Shown: positions 9,611 through 19,279, counted from the stretch's first letter. The stretch: 64,000 bases of DNA from an uncultured Planktomarina sp. (GCA_905182455.1 CAJJBJ010000002.1:558001-622000), one strand, 5' to 3'. A program made the numbers and translations. Notes: generated from the letters alone by a model not told the origin.

Positions 9611-10444
9611 TTACCTATCAGTGGCCCATGGCAACGCAGAGGCGACTTGAGCCTCTAAATGTCGCGCCATTGCCTTACGATCAGGAAAAGCATTTGCCGC
9701 CACAGGTGGATGATAGACTACCTGCACAGATCCGTGATGCTTGGTTGCCAAAGCTTTTAACAAATGTGTGCTCAAATCGCTGTCACCCCACCAGCCATAA
9801 AACCGTGGGTCCTGTCCTACAGGTGCGTGAAACACCAATGTCACCGCTTGGATCGAGATATCATCGCGCATGTCTGGCATTATGAAGGATTGAAACAAGG
9901 TCGACTTGAACGGCAAGACACGCCTGCCATCCGTTGACGTCCCTTCCGGAAAAAACAACAGCCGATGCCCATGGCGTAATCGGGTTTGAAACATATGCGT
10001 ATGGGACAGCGCTTGCCTTCGGTCGCGCTCAATAAATTGAGTACCCGTGGCGCGCGCCAGCCAACCAATCATCGGCCAGCTGGCCACTTCTGACTTGGCC
10101 ACAAAATAGATATCATCAAAAGCGTTTAGCGCGAAAATATCCAACCAACTGGTGTGATTGGCCACAGCAGCCCCCTCGCCCTGCATCGGCGTGCCAACCA
10201 CCTCAAGACGCATACCAAGAACCCAAAAGGCAAAGCGGCAGACCGATTGGGTAATTTTAGGGGTAAACGGTCGCTCCATGCCATAAATTGGCTTTTCAAT
10301 CATACGCGCCAGCAGCAGTACGACCAATCCGCCGAAGGTATAGAGGCCCATCACCAAACCGCGCCACAGCGCACGCGCCCAGCCCATGGCTGAAACCGGG
10401 GGCGAGTCTGGCTCTTCCTCTGACACCCAAGTCGGTGAAGTCAT
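9611..10444 (-). CDS. olsA: 1-acyl-sn-glycerol-3-phosphate acyltransferase family; probable OlsA
   Basis: A 277-residue PlsC-type acyltransferase. It has the HX4D catalytic motif in NHTSWLD (H97, D102) and the FFPEGTS motif at residues 164-170, after an N-terminal membrane anchor around residues 30-48. It begins with an ATGA overlap at the end of the preceding olsB gene, which points to OlsA, the acyltransferase that adds the second acyl chain to lyso-ornithine lipid. Some OlsA enzymes also act on lysophosphatidic acid, so a role in phospholipid synthesis cannot be excluded. It acts at the inner membrane, using acyl-ACP donors. Confidence 0.85.
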   Translation of the reverse strand: MTSPTWVSEEEPDSPPVSAMGWARALWRGLVMGLYTFGGLVVLLLARMIEKPIYGMERPFTPKITQSVCRFAFWVLGMRLEVVGTPMQGEGAAVANHTSWLDIFALNAFDDIYFVAKSEVASWPMIGWLARATGTQFIERDRRQALSHTHMFQTRLRHGHRLLFFPEGTSTDGRRVLPFKSTLFQSFIMPDMRDDISIQAVTLVFHAPVGQDPRFYGWWGDSDLSTHLLKALATKHHGSVQVVYHPPVAANAFPDRKAMARHLEAQVASALPWATDR

Positions 10445-11259
10445 GAGGCTTCTCCCTTAAAATAGATCGCTTTTTGCCGCATATTCATTGTTTTGATATC
10501 CAAGACTAGACAAACATCAATGGTATTGAATCCGTGGTCAACATAAGCGCCATCTCCAACACCGCCCCCCAACCGCAAATATGCTTTGATCAAGGCTGGC
10601 ATCGCCTTCAGAGCTGCAATCCGATCCACTTGGCCTTGGGGCAATTGCTGCAATGAAACATAATCCGTCGCCACAGCTTTGGGTCGGAGCGCTAAGGGCA
10701 TCATATGTTTTTCATGCAGCAAGGATAGCGATTGCGCCATCCGCTCAATATCGGTGCCCGCAAAACTCGCTGTGCCAAACAAAATTTCGGCCCCTTCGCG
10801 CATCACAAGCTTCGCCAGCACTTGCCAAAGGACAAACATTGCCTCACCGCCCCGATAAGCTTTGCGCAGGCACGATCGGCCCAACTCGATCATCGGGCGT
10901 TTACTGTCTAACAGCGGCAACAGATCAAACTCAGAGGCGCTGTAAAAGCTACCAGCAGCCTCAGCGCCCTGCATCGTCAACAATCGATAAACCCCGACCA
11001 GTTGATCAACAAGTTTCTCACCACGGGACAAGTCTAACAGCATCAAATGCAGGCAATGTGGGTCATAGGCATCTTGCTCAAGCCGACGGTCGTGATCAAT
11101 GCCTGCACCACTGGCCCCCAACTCACGGACAAAGACATCGTAACGCAAGCGCTGCACAGCATGCAGATCTGCGGTGTTTTTAGCAAGCCTCACGGTGAAA
11201 TTTGGAGCTAAATCCATCATATGGCCCACGCATAAGGGATATTTCTCAGGTCCACCCAT
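10441..11259 (-). CDS. olsB: Ornithine-acyl-ACP N-acyltransferase (OlsB)
   Basis: The 272-residue protein shows the OlsB/hemolysin-like GNAT pattern: an N-terminal segment with RLRYDVFVRELGA, an acidic patch with DHDRRLEQDAYDPHC, then the ELGRSC and acyl-ACP binding regions with KAYRGGEAM. OlsB transfers a 3-hydroxyacyl chain from ACP to the alpha-amino group of ornithine, the first step of ornithine-lipid synthesis. The start at 11259 has AGGGA four bases upstream; a start at 11220 is possible but lacks a ribosome site. It forms a two-gene operon with olsA. Ornithine lipids replace phospholipids in many marine alphaproteobacteria under phosphate shortage. Confidence 0.88.
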   Translation of the reverse strand: MGGPEKYPLCVGHMMDLAPNFTVRLAKNTADLHAVQRLRYDVFVRELGASGAGIDHDRRLEQDAYDPHCLHLMLLDLSRGEKLVDQLVGVYRLLTMQGAEAAGSFYSASEFDLLPLLDSKRPMIELGRSCLRKAYRGGEAMFVLWQVLAKLVMREGAEILFGTASFAGTDIERMAQSLSLLHEKHMMPLALRPKAVATDYVSLQQLPQGQVDRIAALKAMPALIKAYLRLGGGVGDGAYVDHGFNTIDVCLVLDIKTMNMRQKAIYFKGEAS

Positions 11260-11319
11260 CGGTCCCTGCTCTTGACAGGTGCGTTAAATTTAGAACTACT
11301 TCTCAACATGTTATAAAGC

Positions 11320-11496
11320 TTAATAAATCAAAATTAAAGCCACACGAGTGCCATCAAGAACAACCTTTCCAGCCTCCGGAAAATTAACAGTGATGTGATT
11401 GTTGATATTTGACTGCACTTGCCCTATCCCCCAATCCAGTTGATTGGGATGCTGCACGCGCTGGCCGGGCTCTAAAAATGAATTTAAGTTTTCCAT
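11320..11496 (-). CDS. DUF3553 small protein
   Basis: A 58-residue minus-strand frame reads MENLNSFLEPGQRVQHPNQL, then a DWGIGQVQSN segment and a VNFPEAGKVVLDGTRVALI segment, the pattern of DUF3553 proteins, which are short and common in alphaproteobacteria. The ribosome site GAGGG lies four bases before the ATG at 11496. The sequence resembles an isolated SH3-like or CarD-like beta fold, but the function is unknown. It is divergent from chpT with only 26 bases between start codons. Confidence 0.85.
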   Translation of the reverse strand: MENLNSFLEPGQRVQHPNQLDWGIGQVQSNINNHITVNFPEAGKVVLDGTRVALILIY

Positions 11497-11522
11497 GGAC
11501 CCTCTTTTTTCGGACCCATCAT

Positions 11523-12101
11523 ATGACAGAAGATCTTTATATAACAGCCCTTGTCACCGCGCGCATGTGCCATGACTTGGCCAGCCCCATCGGCGCAATC
11601 GGCAATGGAATTAAACTGGTTGAAATTACCGGCATAAAATTGGGACAAGAAGGAGATTTGTCTAAAGACAGCCTTGCCTCAGCCATTGCACAACTCAAGG
11701 TGTTTCGGGTTGCATATGGGCAGTTTAAAGGCAGTGACATGCGCAGCGGATCAGAGGTCACAGCCCTGACTGAAGCCTGGAATACCGTTGCCCGCCTACA
11801 GGCCAATCTACAGGAACAAGACAATGCCAAGCGTGATAGGCAGGTATACTTCTTACTTATACAGGCTAAGAAAATAGCCCTGCTTTTGGGTGGCATTGCA
11901 CGGCTTGAGATGACAGATGCTGCATCTGAAACACAGGGGAAAGGCCGTCGGGTTGTTATAGACCCTGAGCTTTGGAGACCACTTCAATCCGGCGCGCACA
12001 TTCAAAACTTGGCCGCCAAACATGTACAATTTGCAATTCTGCAAGCCATGACCGTCAACCCAGTGATTACCACCAAAACAGACCTCACAGTGCGGTTTTA
12101 A
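11523..12101 (+). CDS. chpT: Histidine phosphotransferase ChpT
   Basis: The 192-residue protein has the ChpT helical signature [20 protein letters not shown] near residues 12-31, in which the histidine is the phosphorylated residue, followed by a degenerate ATP-binding-like domain. In Caulobacter and relatives ChpT passes phosphate from the hybrid kinase CckA to CtrA and CpdR, controlling cell cycle, motility or gene-transfer-agent functions. The start at 11523 gives the usual N-terminus; a longer frame from 11409 would run into the DUF3553 gene. No strong ribosome site is visible. The stop codon shares bases with the stop of proA on the other strand. Confidence 0.82.
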   Translation: MTEDLYITALVTARMCHDLASPIGAIGNGIKLVEITGIKLGQEGDLSKDSLASAIAQLKVFRVAYGQFKGSDMRSGSEVTALTEAWNTVARLQANLQEQDNAKRDRQVYFLLIQAKKIALLLGGIARLEMTDAASETQGKGRRVVIDPELWRPLQSGAHIQNLAAKHVQFAILQAMTVNPVITTKTDLTVRF

Positions 12102-13354
12102 CCGCGCACTGTGCCATTGCCGCGCACAAGATATTTGAAACTGGTGAGCTGCATCGCGCCCACCGGACCACGTGCATGCATCTTGCCTGTGGCAATGCCT
12201 ATCTCTGCACCCATGCCAAACTCACCACCATCTGCGAATTGAGTAGAGGCATTGTGCATTAATATTGCACTGTCGAGCCGTTCAAAAAAGCGATCTGCAA
12301 CAGCCACATCTTCGGCCATGATGCAATCCGTATGGTTTGAGCCATATTTGCGGATATGAGCAATCGCCTCATCTACATCAGCCACAGTTTTGGCAGCAAT
12401 TTCCATATCAAGAAACTCATGGCCCCAATGATGTGCCTCAGCAGGCTGCGTGCCCACGATCCCCTGAAGGGCCATGTCAGCATCAACCGTGACACCTTTG
12501 GCGATTAAAGCCTTGATCACATCTTGACCCCAAGTTGCGGCAACATCTTTATGCATCAACACACATTCCGCAGCCCCGCAAATCCCAGTCCGGCGGGTTT
12601 TAGCATTTAGCACAACATCGATGGTTTTTTGCGGATCAGCAGAGACATCAATATAGATATGCACAATGCCTTCCAAATGGGCGAAAACAGGCACACGCGC
12701 TTCACGCTGCACCAAGCCCACAAGCCCCTTACCACCGCGCGGCACGATCACATCAATATATTCCACCATGGTGAGCATCTCACTCACTGCCGCACGATCT
12801 CGGGTCGGCACCAGCTGAATGGCCGCTGCAGGCAAGCCCGCAGAGACTAAGCCTTTAACCATTGCCTTGTGAATTGCGGTTGACGAGTGAAACCCCTCCG
12901 AGCCGCCACGTAAGATCACCGCATTGCCCGCCTTCAGGCACAGAGCGCCCGCATCAGCCGTGACATTGGGGCGGCTTTCATAGATCACACCTACCACACC
13001 CAAAGGCGTGCTCACACGTTGGATATGCAGGCCACTTGGACGCTGCCAATCCTCGAGAACTTGCCCCACAGGATCCGCCTGCTCGGCCACAGCGCACAGC
13101 CCGTCAGCGATGCTGCGAATACGCGGCTCGTCCAGCAGCAACCGATCCAACATAGCATCAGACAGGCCCTTATCGCGACCAAAGGCCATGTCTTTGGTGT
13201 TGGCCTCGATGATATCCGCACGGGACGACCAGACATTTTCAGCAGCGCCAATCAGAGCGGCGTATTTGCGCTCCGCGCTGGCAAACCCCAATTCTGCCGC
13301 AGCAGCTTTTGCGTCAATGCCGATCTCTTTCATAGTCGCTAGCACGTCCATCAT
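12098..13354 (-). CDS. proA: Gamma-glutamyl phosphate reductase
   Basis: A 418-residue member of the aldehyde dehydrogenase superfamily. It has the ProA features [18 protein letters not shown] (about residue 118 onward), [12 protein letters not shown], and the catalytic cysteine region [12 protein letters not shown]. ProA reduces gamma-glutamyl phosphate to glutamate semialdehyde in proline synthesis. AAGGATAAG lies just before the start. It is the last gene of the minus-strand obgE-proB-proA group, 24 bases after proB. Its stop codon overlaps that of chpT in the palindrome TTAA. Confidence 0.96.
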   Translation of the reverse strand: MMDVLATMKEIGIDAKAAAAELGFASAERKYAALIGAAENVWSSRADIIEANTKDMAFGRDKGLSDAMLDRLLLDEPRIRSIADGLCAVAEQADPVGQVLEDWQRPSGLHIQRVSTPLGVVGVIYESRPNVTADAGALCLKAGNAVILRGGSEGFHSSTAIHKAMVKGLVSAGLPAAAIQLVPTRDRAAVSEMLTMVEYIDVIVPRGGKGLVGLVQREARVPVFAHLEGIVHIYIDVSADPQKTIDVVLNAKTRRTGICGAAECVLMHKDVAATWGQDVIKALIAKGVTVDADMALQGIVGTQPAEAHHWGHEFLDMEIAAKTVADVDEAIAHIRKYGSNHTDCIMAEDVAVADRFFERLDSAILMHNASTQFADGGEFGMGAEIGIATGKMHARGPVGAMQLTSFKYLVRGNGTVRG

Positions 13355-13378
13355 CTTATCCTTTTCAACTCAATAAAA

Positions 13379-14491
13379 TCAGCCTTGAAAAACCATGTCA
13401 TCGCGGTGGATCAGCGCCCCGCGGCTGGCATAACCTAAAATATGTTCCACCCGTTTGGTGTGGCAGCCCAGTATTTTCTGAGCTTCCACGCTGTCGAACG
13501 CGATCAACCCACAGCCTAAATCTTGGCCATCTTCATGCAGAATGCGCACCAATTCACCACGTGCAAAGTCACCAAAGACCGCTGTCACCCCGGCTGGCAA
13601 AAGGCTCTTGCCCGATTTTAACGCCTGCAAGGCCCCACTGTCCACTTGGACTTGGCCTTGCGGTTTAAGCGATGAAATCCACTGTTTACGCGCCGTTTGA
13701 GGATCGACAGAAGGTAAGAACCATGTGGCATTGGCGCCATTGAGCAAAGTTTGCAACGGGTTTTGCGGTGATCCCAGAGTGATCGCCATGGCGCAGCCCG
13801 CACCCATGGCCATTTTCGCAGCCATAAGCTTGGTTTTCATCCCACCTTTGGACAGGCCTGAACCTGCGTCGCCAGCCATGGCCTCTATTTCAGCCGTCAA
13901 CTCAGTGATCGTGTCAAACCGCAGCGCTGCGGCGTCGTCATTGGGATTGCCAGAATAGAAGCCATCCACATCCGACAACAAGATCAAATGATCAGCGCCC
14001 ACGGTCACAGCAATCTGTGCCGCCAAGCGGTCATTGTCGCCATATCGAATTTCATCGGTAGCCACCGTGTCGTTTTCATTCACAATCGGCACCACACCAT
14101 ACCGCAGAAGTTGGCCTAGCGTGGCGCGCGAATTAAGGTAGCGCCGCCGATCTGCACTGTCTTCCAAAGTCACCAAAACCTGCGCCGCGATCACACCATG
14201 CGGCGCCAGATGTTGCTCATAAGCACGGGCCAATTGGATTTGACCGACTGCCGCAGCCGCTTGGCTTTGCTCTAATGTAAGTTCAGTCAGCCCCAGTCCC
14301 AGCACCGCCCGGCCAAGTGCAATTGATCCTGACGACACCACCACAACATCAACACCCTTGGCACGAAACCCAGCAATGTCTTGGGCTAAGGACGCAAGCC
14401 ACTCCTGCCGTAAAGCCCCACTAACCCGGCCCACCAATAGGGCGGACCCGATCTTGACAACAATACGTTTGGCTTGGGTTAAGGTCGCCAC
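13379..14491 (-). CDS. proB: Glutamate 5-kinase with C-terminal PUA domain
   Basis: This 370-residue protein has the amino-acid kinase fold: [12 protein letters not shown] at the N-terminus, [24 protein letters not shown] and the LLSDVDGFY strand, followed by a PUA domain from about residue 275. ProB phosphorylates glutamate to start proline synthesis and is normally feedback-inhibited by proline. The PUA domain is usual in bacterial ProB. Its start overlaps the end of obgE by 13 bases, so the two are translationally coupled, and proA follows. Confidence 0.96.
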   Translation of the reverse strand: MATLTQAKRIVVKIGSALLVGRVSGALRQEWLASLAQDIAGFRAKGVDVVVVSSGSIALGRAVLGLGLTELTLEQSQAAAAVGQIQLARAYEQHLAPHGVIAAQVLVTLEDSADRRRYLNSRATLGQLLRYGVVPIVNENDTVATDEIRYGDNDRLAAQIAVTVGADHLILLSDVDGFYSGNPNDDAAALRFDTITELTAEIEAMAGDAGSGLSKGGMKTKLMAAKMAMGAGCAMAITLGSPQNPLQTLLNGANATWFLPSVDPQTARKQWISSLKPQGQVQVDSGALQALKSGKSLLPAGVTAVFGDFARGELVRILHEDGQDLGCGLIAFDSVEAQKILGCHTKRVEHILGYASRGALIHRDDMVFQG

Positions 14492-15507
14492 GACGGCGCC
14501 TCCGGATCCTCCGAGCGTACAATTTGAATTTGTGTCGCCAAGGTGCGCAGTACCTCAGCCGTGCCCTCGCCGGTGCCACCAGACATGGCCAAGATAGGAG
14601 GGCCACCGGATACGCCGCGCAGAGCACTCAGTGCAAAATCAAGATCATCTTCATCCAACTCATCGATCTTATTTAGAACTGTAACCCTTGGCTTGTTGAT
14701 CAATCCGCTGCCATAGGCCTCTAGCTCATGCATGATGGTGTTGTAATCTTGGCCGATACTGTCTGAGGTCCCGTCAACGATATGCAACAACACCGCACAG
14801 CGCTCAATGTGACCCAAGAACCGGTCACCAATACCACGACCCTCATGGGCCCCTTCAATCAGACCCGGGATATCTGCGATCACAAACTGATCATTATCTA
14901 TCTGCGCCACCCCAAGGCTGGGATAAAGCGTCGTAAAGGCGTAATCGGCAATTTTAGGATGCGCATTAGTCGTTTCGCCCAAAAAGGTTGACTTGCCCGC
15001 ATTGGGCAGACCCACAAGCCCCACTTCTGCAATCAGCTTCAGGTTCAACCACAGCTCACGTTCAACCCCCGCAAGCCCGGCATTAGCCCGGCGCGGTGCT
15101 TGGTTGGTGGAAGATTTGAAATATAAATTGCCAAACCCACCGTTACCGCCCTTGGCAATAATGACTTTCTGACCAATTTCGGTCAAATCGAACAGAATGG
15201 TCTCGCCATCCTCATCCATGATTTGCGTGCCAACCGGCACTTTAAGCGTGATATCATCGCCGTCTTTGCCCGTGCGCTGCTTGCCCATGCCATGTTGGCC
15301 GTTTTTGGCAAAGAAGTGCTGCTGATATCGAAAGTCAATCAGGGTGTTAAGGCCATGAACAGCTTCGACAATCACATCGCCGCCCCGCCCGCCGTTTCCG
15401 CCATCAGGGCCGCCAAATTCAACGTATTTTTCACGCCGAAAAGACACAGCGCCGCCGCCACCGCTGCCGGATCGGATTGTTACTTTGGCTAGGTCGAGAA
15501 ATTTCAT
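14479..15507 (-). CDS. obgE: Obg family GTPase
   Basis: A 342-residue protein with the glycine-rich Obg domain at residues 1-158 ([28 protein letters not shown]-type stretches) followed by a GTPase domain. The P-loop is GLPNAGKST near residue 167, switch II is DIPGLIEGA and the guanine-specificity motif is NKID. ObgE binds the 50S subunit and links ribosome assembly to growth and stress. The C-terminus is short, as in alphaproteobacterial homologues. Placement near rplU-rpmA is common in bacteria; here three small genes lie between. Confidence 0.96.
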   Translation of the reverse strand: MKFLDLAKVTIRSGSGGGGAVSFRREKYVEFGGPDGGNGGRGGDVIVEAVHGLNTLIDFRYQQHFFAKNGQHGMGKQRTGKDGDDITLKVPVGTQIMDEDGETILFDLTEIGQKVIIAKGGNGGFGNLYFKSSTNQAPRRANAGLAGVERELWLNLKLIAEVGLVGLPNAGKSTFLGETTNAHPKIADYAFTTLYPSLGVAQIDNDQFVIADIPGLIEGAHEGRGIGDRFLGHIERCAVLLHIVDGTSDSIGQDYNTIMHELEAYGSGLINKPRVTVLNKIDELDEDDLDFALSALRGVSGGPPILAMSGGTGEGTAEVLRTLATQIQIVRSEDPEAPSWRP

Positions 15508-15509
15508 GT

Positions 15510-16052
15510 TTACGCCTTTAATTCTTCTAGCTTTAGCCGATAGAGGGTAACGGGCGCAGGCTCAAGCCTTGCCTGCGATTTAGCCATCCCTGACCCTGAT
15601 TGTTTGAACCCCAATTTGCGCAAAACGGCGCCACTTGCGGGATTATCCTCAAAATGATTTGCCCCAATTTCACTTAGATCAAATCTTGGGCCAAAGGTCT
15701 TTAAAAAGCACCACATAGCTTCGGTGGCATATCCTTGGCCCCAATAGGCAGGATCAATGAAATAGGCGCAGCTTTGATTTTCCGGCCCCGGGGCTTTATC
15801 CAAACCAAGTGAGCCAATCACACCAACCTCCGACAAAACAATGGCCGCCCAAAACCCCGGACGCCCGCGAAACAGACTGCGCACACTCCAAGTTTTCACT
15901 TCATCCTCAACCCAAGGCGATGTGACAGTTGCCAACGTAGGCGCCACCGATGGATGCCCGCCGATCCTTTGCATCGCTTGCCAATCATCTAGCAGCAACT
16001 CGCGTATGAGAAGGCCAACGGTGGTTAGGATGAAAGAACAATCGTCGATCAT
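15510..16052 (-). CDS. GNAT family N-acetyltransferase (RimJ/RimL-like)
   Basis: A 180-residue GNAT protein. The acetyl-CoA pyrophosphate loop is GQGYATEA (about residue 120) after a typical YFIDPAYWG strand, and the C-terminal [14 protein letters not shown]-like pattern (here [15 protein letters not shown]) is that of RimJ/RimL acetyltransferases. Such enzymes acetylate N-termini of ribosomal proteins or small amines; the substrate here is unknown. It starts three bases after the stop of another GNAT gene and ends two bases before obgE, so it sits inside one transcription unit. Confidence 0.85.
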   Translation of the reverse strand: MIDDCSFILTTVGLLIRELLLDDWQAMQRIGGHPSVAPTLATVTSPWVEDEVKTWSVRSLFRGRPGFWAAIVLSEVGVIGSLGLDKAPGPENQSCAYFIDPAYWGQGYATEAMWCFLKTFGPRFDLSEIGANHFEDNPASGAVLRKLGFKQSGSGMAKSQARLEPAPVTLYRLKLEELKA

Positions 16053-16055
16053 CTC

Positions 16056-16592
16056 TCATTCCATGTTCCGTAAGTAAGTCCATGTCGCGACCATGGTTTT
16101 GCGCGCCACGCAGTAGGTCTCAGCATCGCCTAAATAGGTAAACCCCATATCGCTGAGAACCCGCGCTGAGCGAGCATTGTCTTGAAATACTTCGGCAAAC
16201 ATCGTTTTACTGGCCTGAGGATTGGCTGTAATCAAAGCCTGTACCGCTTCGCGGGCCAGCCCCATGCTCCAATAGGCAGGAGCCAACCAATAGCCCAGTT
16301 CGCCTTGACGGCGATCCAGCCGTTTCAGACCGATCACCCCCACAACTTCCGCCAAATCCGCCCCAGAGCCATCCAAGATCCAAACATCTTCAACCCGTGC
16401 CGGATTTTGCGCCTGCTCAATAAACGCCTCAGGTGCGCCCGGCGGTAAAGGATGCGGGATGGAGCGCGTAGGGCCAGAGACGCGAATGTCGCCCGCGTAA
16501 AGCCCAATGAGCCCTGCATCCGATTTCCGGATTGGGCGCAAAACCAAGCGGCTCGTCTCAAGTGTGGGTTGCGTGCGAATGGGCTCGATCAT
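16056..16592 (-). CDS. GNAT family N-acetyltransferase (RimJ/RimL-like), second copy
   Basis: The protein of 178 residues has the RimJ/RimL pattern: LETSRLVLRPIRKSDA at the N-terminus, the strand GELGYWLAPAYW, a CoA loop SMGLAREAV (the usual second glycine-rich position is altered) and DNARSARVLSDMGF. The start at 16592 (MIEPIRTQP) is chosen because it overlaps the LysE-family gene stop as ATGA; the longer open frame upstream lies inside that gene. It is related to the following GNAT gene only at family level, so a recent duplication is unlikely. Confidence 0.85.
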   Translation of the reverse strand: MIEPIRTQPTLETSRLVLRPIRKSDAGLIGLYAGDIRVSGPTRSIPHPLPPGAPEAFIEQAQNPARVEDVWILDGSGADLAEVVGVIGLKRLDRRQGELGYWLAPAYWSMGLAREAVQALITANPQASKTMFAEVFQDNARSARVLSDMGFTYLGDAETYCVARKTMVATWTYLRNME

Positions 16593-17197
16593 GCGAATAA
16601 AGCTCCACCAAACAGCGCGTAAAACACGGTAACAACTGTTAAAACGGCCAAGCCTATAAAAACGAGCCGCTCCGCACGCGTGCCTTGGATGGTGCGTGCA
16701 ATCAATTGCCCTGCCCCAGCCCAAAGCGGATGCAGCACGGTTTGGCACAGCAGCAAAACAATAGCGATGCTCAAAGTGGCTGAGAAGGTACTGGCGCCGG
16801 GCACCACAAAACTGGTGAAAGCGGCGGTGATCATGCCCCAAGCTTTCGGGTTTAAAGGATGCACTATCAGCCCTGCAACAAAGCCGGGCGGTGGGCCGTC
16901 ACTTTGCCCCGGTTTCAACCGCATATTGGCAACCCGCCACGCCAGATAGATGATATAGGCGGCCGATAGGTATTTCATCGCTAGAAACACTGCAGGCCAG
17001 CTCGCAGCCAGTTGCATCAGTCCAAACCCCAAGGGCCAGATGATCAACTGCTTACCCACCACCACACCCGCCACAAAGGGCAAAGCCCGCCGTAGACCGT
17101 AGCCTGCTCCTGTCGCCAAGAGCGCCATATTTGCTGGACCCGGAGTGCCGATTTGCGCCACAGAAAATATGATCAAAGCAATGATTTCAACGGGCAT
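16589..17197 (-). CDS. LysE/RhtB family amino acid exporter
   Basis: A 202-residue membrane protein with the LysE family N-terminal signature, in which a helix is followed by the GTPGPANM motif near residues 18-25, and about six membrane segments in total. LysE/RhtB proteins export amino acids such as lysine, threonine, homoserine or leucine; the substrate cannot be deduced. A good ribosome site (GAGAGG) precedes the ATG. It begins the LysE-GNAT-GNAT-obgE-proB-proA run after the rpmA terminator. Confidence 0.88.
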   Translation of the reverse strand: MPVEIIALIIFSVAQIGTPGPANMALLATGAGYGLRRALPFVAGVVVGKQLIIWPLGFGLMQLAASWPAVFLAMKYLSAAYIIYLAWRVANMRLKPGQSDGPPPGFVAGLIVHPLNPKAWGMITAAFTSFVVPGASTFSATLSIAIVLLLCQTVLHPLWAGAGQLIARTIQGTRAERLVFIGLAVLTVVTVFYALFGGALFA

Positions 17198-17274
17198 AGA
17201 GCCTCTCCAGCGTGACTGAGTGGGGGCACCTGCCCCATGGTGTATGATGCATCTTCGGCGGGCGAATTAAATAG

Positions 17275-17303
17275 AAAAAGGGACCGGCCTTTCAGCCGAT
17301 CCC
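17275..17303 (-). terminator. Intrinsic terminator after rpmA
   Basis: Read on the minus strand, GGGATCGGC and GCCGGTCCC form a nine-pair stem (one G-U pair) around a short loop, followed by five T residues (A residues at 17275-17279 on the plus strand). It lies about 30 bases past the rpmA stop and separates the ribosomal protein operon from the LysE gene. Confidence 0.85.
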
Positions 17304-17331
17304 CTTAAAACTTAAACCTGAAGGGTTCGGC

Positions 17332-17601
17332 CTATTCAGCGGCCTCCGCCACGGGGACGACTGAGATGAATTGGCGGCTTTTGAGACCTTTGTGAAATTT
17401 CACATTGCCTTCAACAACAGCAAAAATCGTATGATCTTTGCCCATGCCTACGCCTTCACCCGGCCAAAACTTTGTGCCGCGCTGACGTACGATGATGTTG
17501 CCGGGAATAGCATCCTGGCCGCCATACAATTTTACGCCCAAGCGACGACCCGCTGAGTCGCGACCGTTCCGGGATGAACCACCTGCTTTTTTGTGTGCCA
17601 T
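17332..17601 (-). CDS. rpmA: 50S ribosomal protein L27
   Basis: An 89-residue L27. It starts [20 protein letters not shown], the standard bacterial N-terminus that reaches toward the peptidyl transferase centre, and contains the [17 protein letters not shown] core. The gene follows rplU with six bases between them, the conserved bacterial order rplU-rpmA, and is followed by a strong terminator. Confidence 0.98.
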   Translation of the reverse strand: MAHKKAGGSSRNGRDSAGRRLGVKLYGGQDAIPGNIIVRQRGTKFWPGEGVGMGKDHTIFAVVEGNVKFHKGLKSRQFISVVPVAEAAE

Positions 17602-17607
17602 CTGCGA

Positions 17608-18174
17608 TTACTCCTTTTCAGCTGCTGGTTTTTTAGCTGCTGGTTTTTTGACAGCTGGTTTCTTTGCTGCCGGCTTTTTAGCTGCTGGCTTTTCAACCGC
17701 AGGTTTTGCAACTGCAGGCTTTTTAGCCGCTGCTGGTTTTGCCGCAGCAGCAGGCGCTGCTTTCTTAGCCGCTGGTTTTTTGGCTGCAGGTGCAGCCTCA
17801 ACAACAGCTACAGAAACGTAAGGAACCGAACCGGCTCCGATCGCTGCTTTAACGCCAGATTTCTCGGCACCCTTTTCAAGAATATCCTTGATGCGAACCA
17901 AGGTCAATTTCTGGCGGTGGCCTTTTGTGCGCTTGGAAGAGTGCTTCCGACGACGCTTAACAAAGTTAATTGTTTTTGGGCCTTTGATCTGGTCGATGAC
18001 TTCCGCTTGGACGCCAGCTCCCTCGATCATTGGTGCACCAACAGTGCTGCCAACCATCAAAACTTCGTTGAATTGGATCATATCGCCGGCATCAGCTGCC
18101 AGCTTCTCAACGCGCAAAACATCACCGGATTGTACCCGATATTGCTTGCCGCCGGTTTTCATTACCGCAAACAT
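17608..18174 (-). CDS. rplU: 50S ribosomal protein L21 with long Ala/Lys/Pro-rich C-terminal tail
   Basis: Residues 1 to about 103 are a normal L21 (start MFAVMKTGGKQYRV; basic FVKRRRKHSSKRTKGHRQ region at 71-88). The usual protein ends near there, but this one continues to residue 188. From about residue 126 the tail consists of repeats of the AAKKPAAKKPAV type, like the tail of histone H1. The start at 18174 is preferred because AAGGAAA lies just upstream; an in-frame start at 18237 would add an unconserved leader. The tail is in frame and ends with its own stop, so it is a true extension. rpmA follows after six bases. Confidence 0.93.
   Translation of the reverse strand: MFAVMKTGGKQYRVQSGDVLRVEKLAADAGDMIQFNEVLMVGSTVGAPMIEGAGVQAEVIDQIKGPKTINFVKRRRKHSSKRTKGHRQKLTLVRIKDILEKGAEKSGVKAAIGAGSVPYVSVAVVEAAPAAKKPAAKKAAPAAAAKPAAAKKPAVAKPAVEKPAAKKPAAKKPAVKKPAAKKPAAEKE
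17611..17799 (-). repeat. Short tandem repeats encoding the L21 Lys-Ala-Pro tail
   Basis: The plus strand shows many degenerate copies of a 12-15 base unit rich in GCTGCTGGTTTTTTA. They encode AKKPA-type units in L21. Such repeats can change in copy number by slippage, so the tail length may differ between strains. Confidence 0.8.
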
Positions 18175-18264
18175 TTGCGTTTCCTTTGTTTCTTCGCGCT
18201 TTTTGGTCCCCAATTTGGGCGTTTTGGCCGTGGCCACCTGAAGCTGCGCGCCTAATTTAATAGA

Positions 18265-18283
18265 CGTATTACACTAAAATACG
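18265..18283. promoter_or_regulatory. Inverted repeat in the rplU leader
   Basis: CGTATT at 18265-18270 and AATACG at 18278-18283 form perfect six-base arms with a seven-base spacer, about 90 bases upstream of the rplU start. It could be an operator or a leader hairpin. The arms are short, so chance is possible. Confidence 0.3.
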
Positions 18284-18340
18284 AGGTTTTAGGCCGTACT
18301 GGGCGCTTATCCATGCGTTACCCAACAGAGTCAAGCCTAT

Positions 18341-19165
18341 TCAGAGCTCTTGGCTGGGTGTTAATTTCACCATCTCAACGGCCATTTTCTCATAGCGATC
18401 TGCCATAATCGTAAAGTGGATAGCATTCATCAACGCATAGACTTCTATCATCATTTCCGTGGCCAATGCGTCCCGGTAGGCTTGCATCTCAACATCGGTG
18501 AAATCGCGGTAGGTGTAGGCGTTTGACATCACAAGCCCTCGCTCAATTACCGCCCGGGCCTCTTCATCTTGCTGAGCTAACATCGCGCGCAAATCTAGCT
18601 CGTCAAAACGCTGCTCAATCAGCCCTGCCGCAGAGGCCGCCATCAAAAACCGCACTTGCACTTCGCGGTAGGATTTGATGCTGGCACCGACAGATCCAAT
18701 GCTCTCAGCCATGTCGAGGAAATACTGCGGCTGCGGTGAGGACCGTGCCATCAAGGCCGCGGCCAAAAGCTCTCCGTCCTCGCGCCGGTCTGCACTGTCC
18801 AGGAAATGGCTCTCGTTTTCAGCGACAACCAGCCGTTGGCCGAGCTCTGAGCCATAAAACGCGGCAGCATGTTCCAAAACATCGTCCTGCAAGGCCTGTT
18901 GCAAAATCTCGAGAGCATCACGTTTCAGCGCTTCCGGTTCAAACAAGCGATCTGCAAGTCGGGTCCAGCTCAACCCAAAATCATCCGCATCCAAACCCAG
19001 CATGGTCGGCGCATCTCGCGCCGAGACTCGCAGGGATTCCAAAGATACATCAAATCCGGTGACCTGCATAAACTCAACAATTTGCGTACGCTCCGCCGCA
19101 CTCAAAGGCATGGAAGCCACCATAAAAACGAATATGCTAAATACCGACCGTCTCAGATATGCCAT
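18341..19165 (-). CDS. Secreted protein with a DUF2059 domain
   Basis: A 274-residue protein with an N-terminal signal peptide (hydrophobic stretch at residues 8-22 ending LSAAE). The C-terminal part carries the DUF2059 pattern, YRDFTDVEMQAYRDALATE near residues 216-234, a helical domain of unknown function found in periplasmic proteins. The middle resembles a second, degenerate copy of the same helical unit (AAAFYGSELGQRLV). It is probably periplasmic. It is transcribed away from tRNA-Ser. Nothing in the neighbours suggests a role. Confidence 0.75.
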   Translation of the reverse strand: MAYLRRSVFSIFVFMVASMPLSAAERTQIVEFMQVTGFDVSLESLRVSARDAPTMLGLDADDFGLSWTRLADRLFEPEALKRDALEILQQALQDDVLEHAAAFYGSELGQRLVVAENESHFLDSADRREDGELLAAALMARSSPQPQYFLDMAESIGSVGASIKSYREVQVRFLMAASAAGLIEQRFDELDLRAMLAQQDEEARAVIERGLVMSNAYTYRDFTDVEMQAYRDALATEMMIEVYALMNAIHFTIMADRYEKMAVEMVKLTPSQEL

Positions 19166-19279
19166 GGTGCAGCTCCCCTGTGCTATATCTCAATCTATTG
19201 TGCCACGCAGCAATTTCAATCTACAATCGACCTTGCGCCGCGTCAGCTCTATGAATAAACCCTCCCCATCACTAAGTGC

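Noticed and set aside
11272-11277. TTGACA as a -35 box for chpT
   Set aside because: No -10 element at proper spacing, and the DUF3553 gene lies between it and chpT.
17611-17799. Repeated units suggesting a CRISPR or non-coding repeat array
   Set aside because: The units are degenerate, have no spacers and stay in frame with L21, encoding a Lys-Ala-Pro tail.
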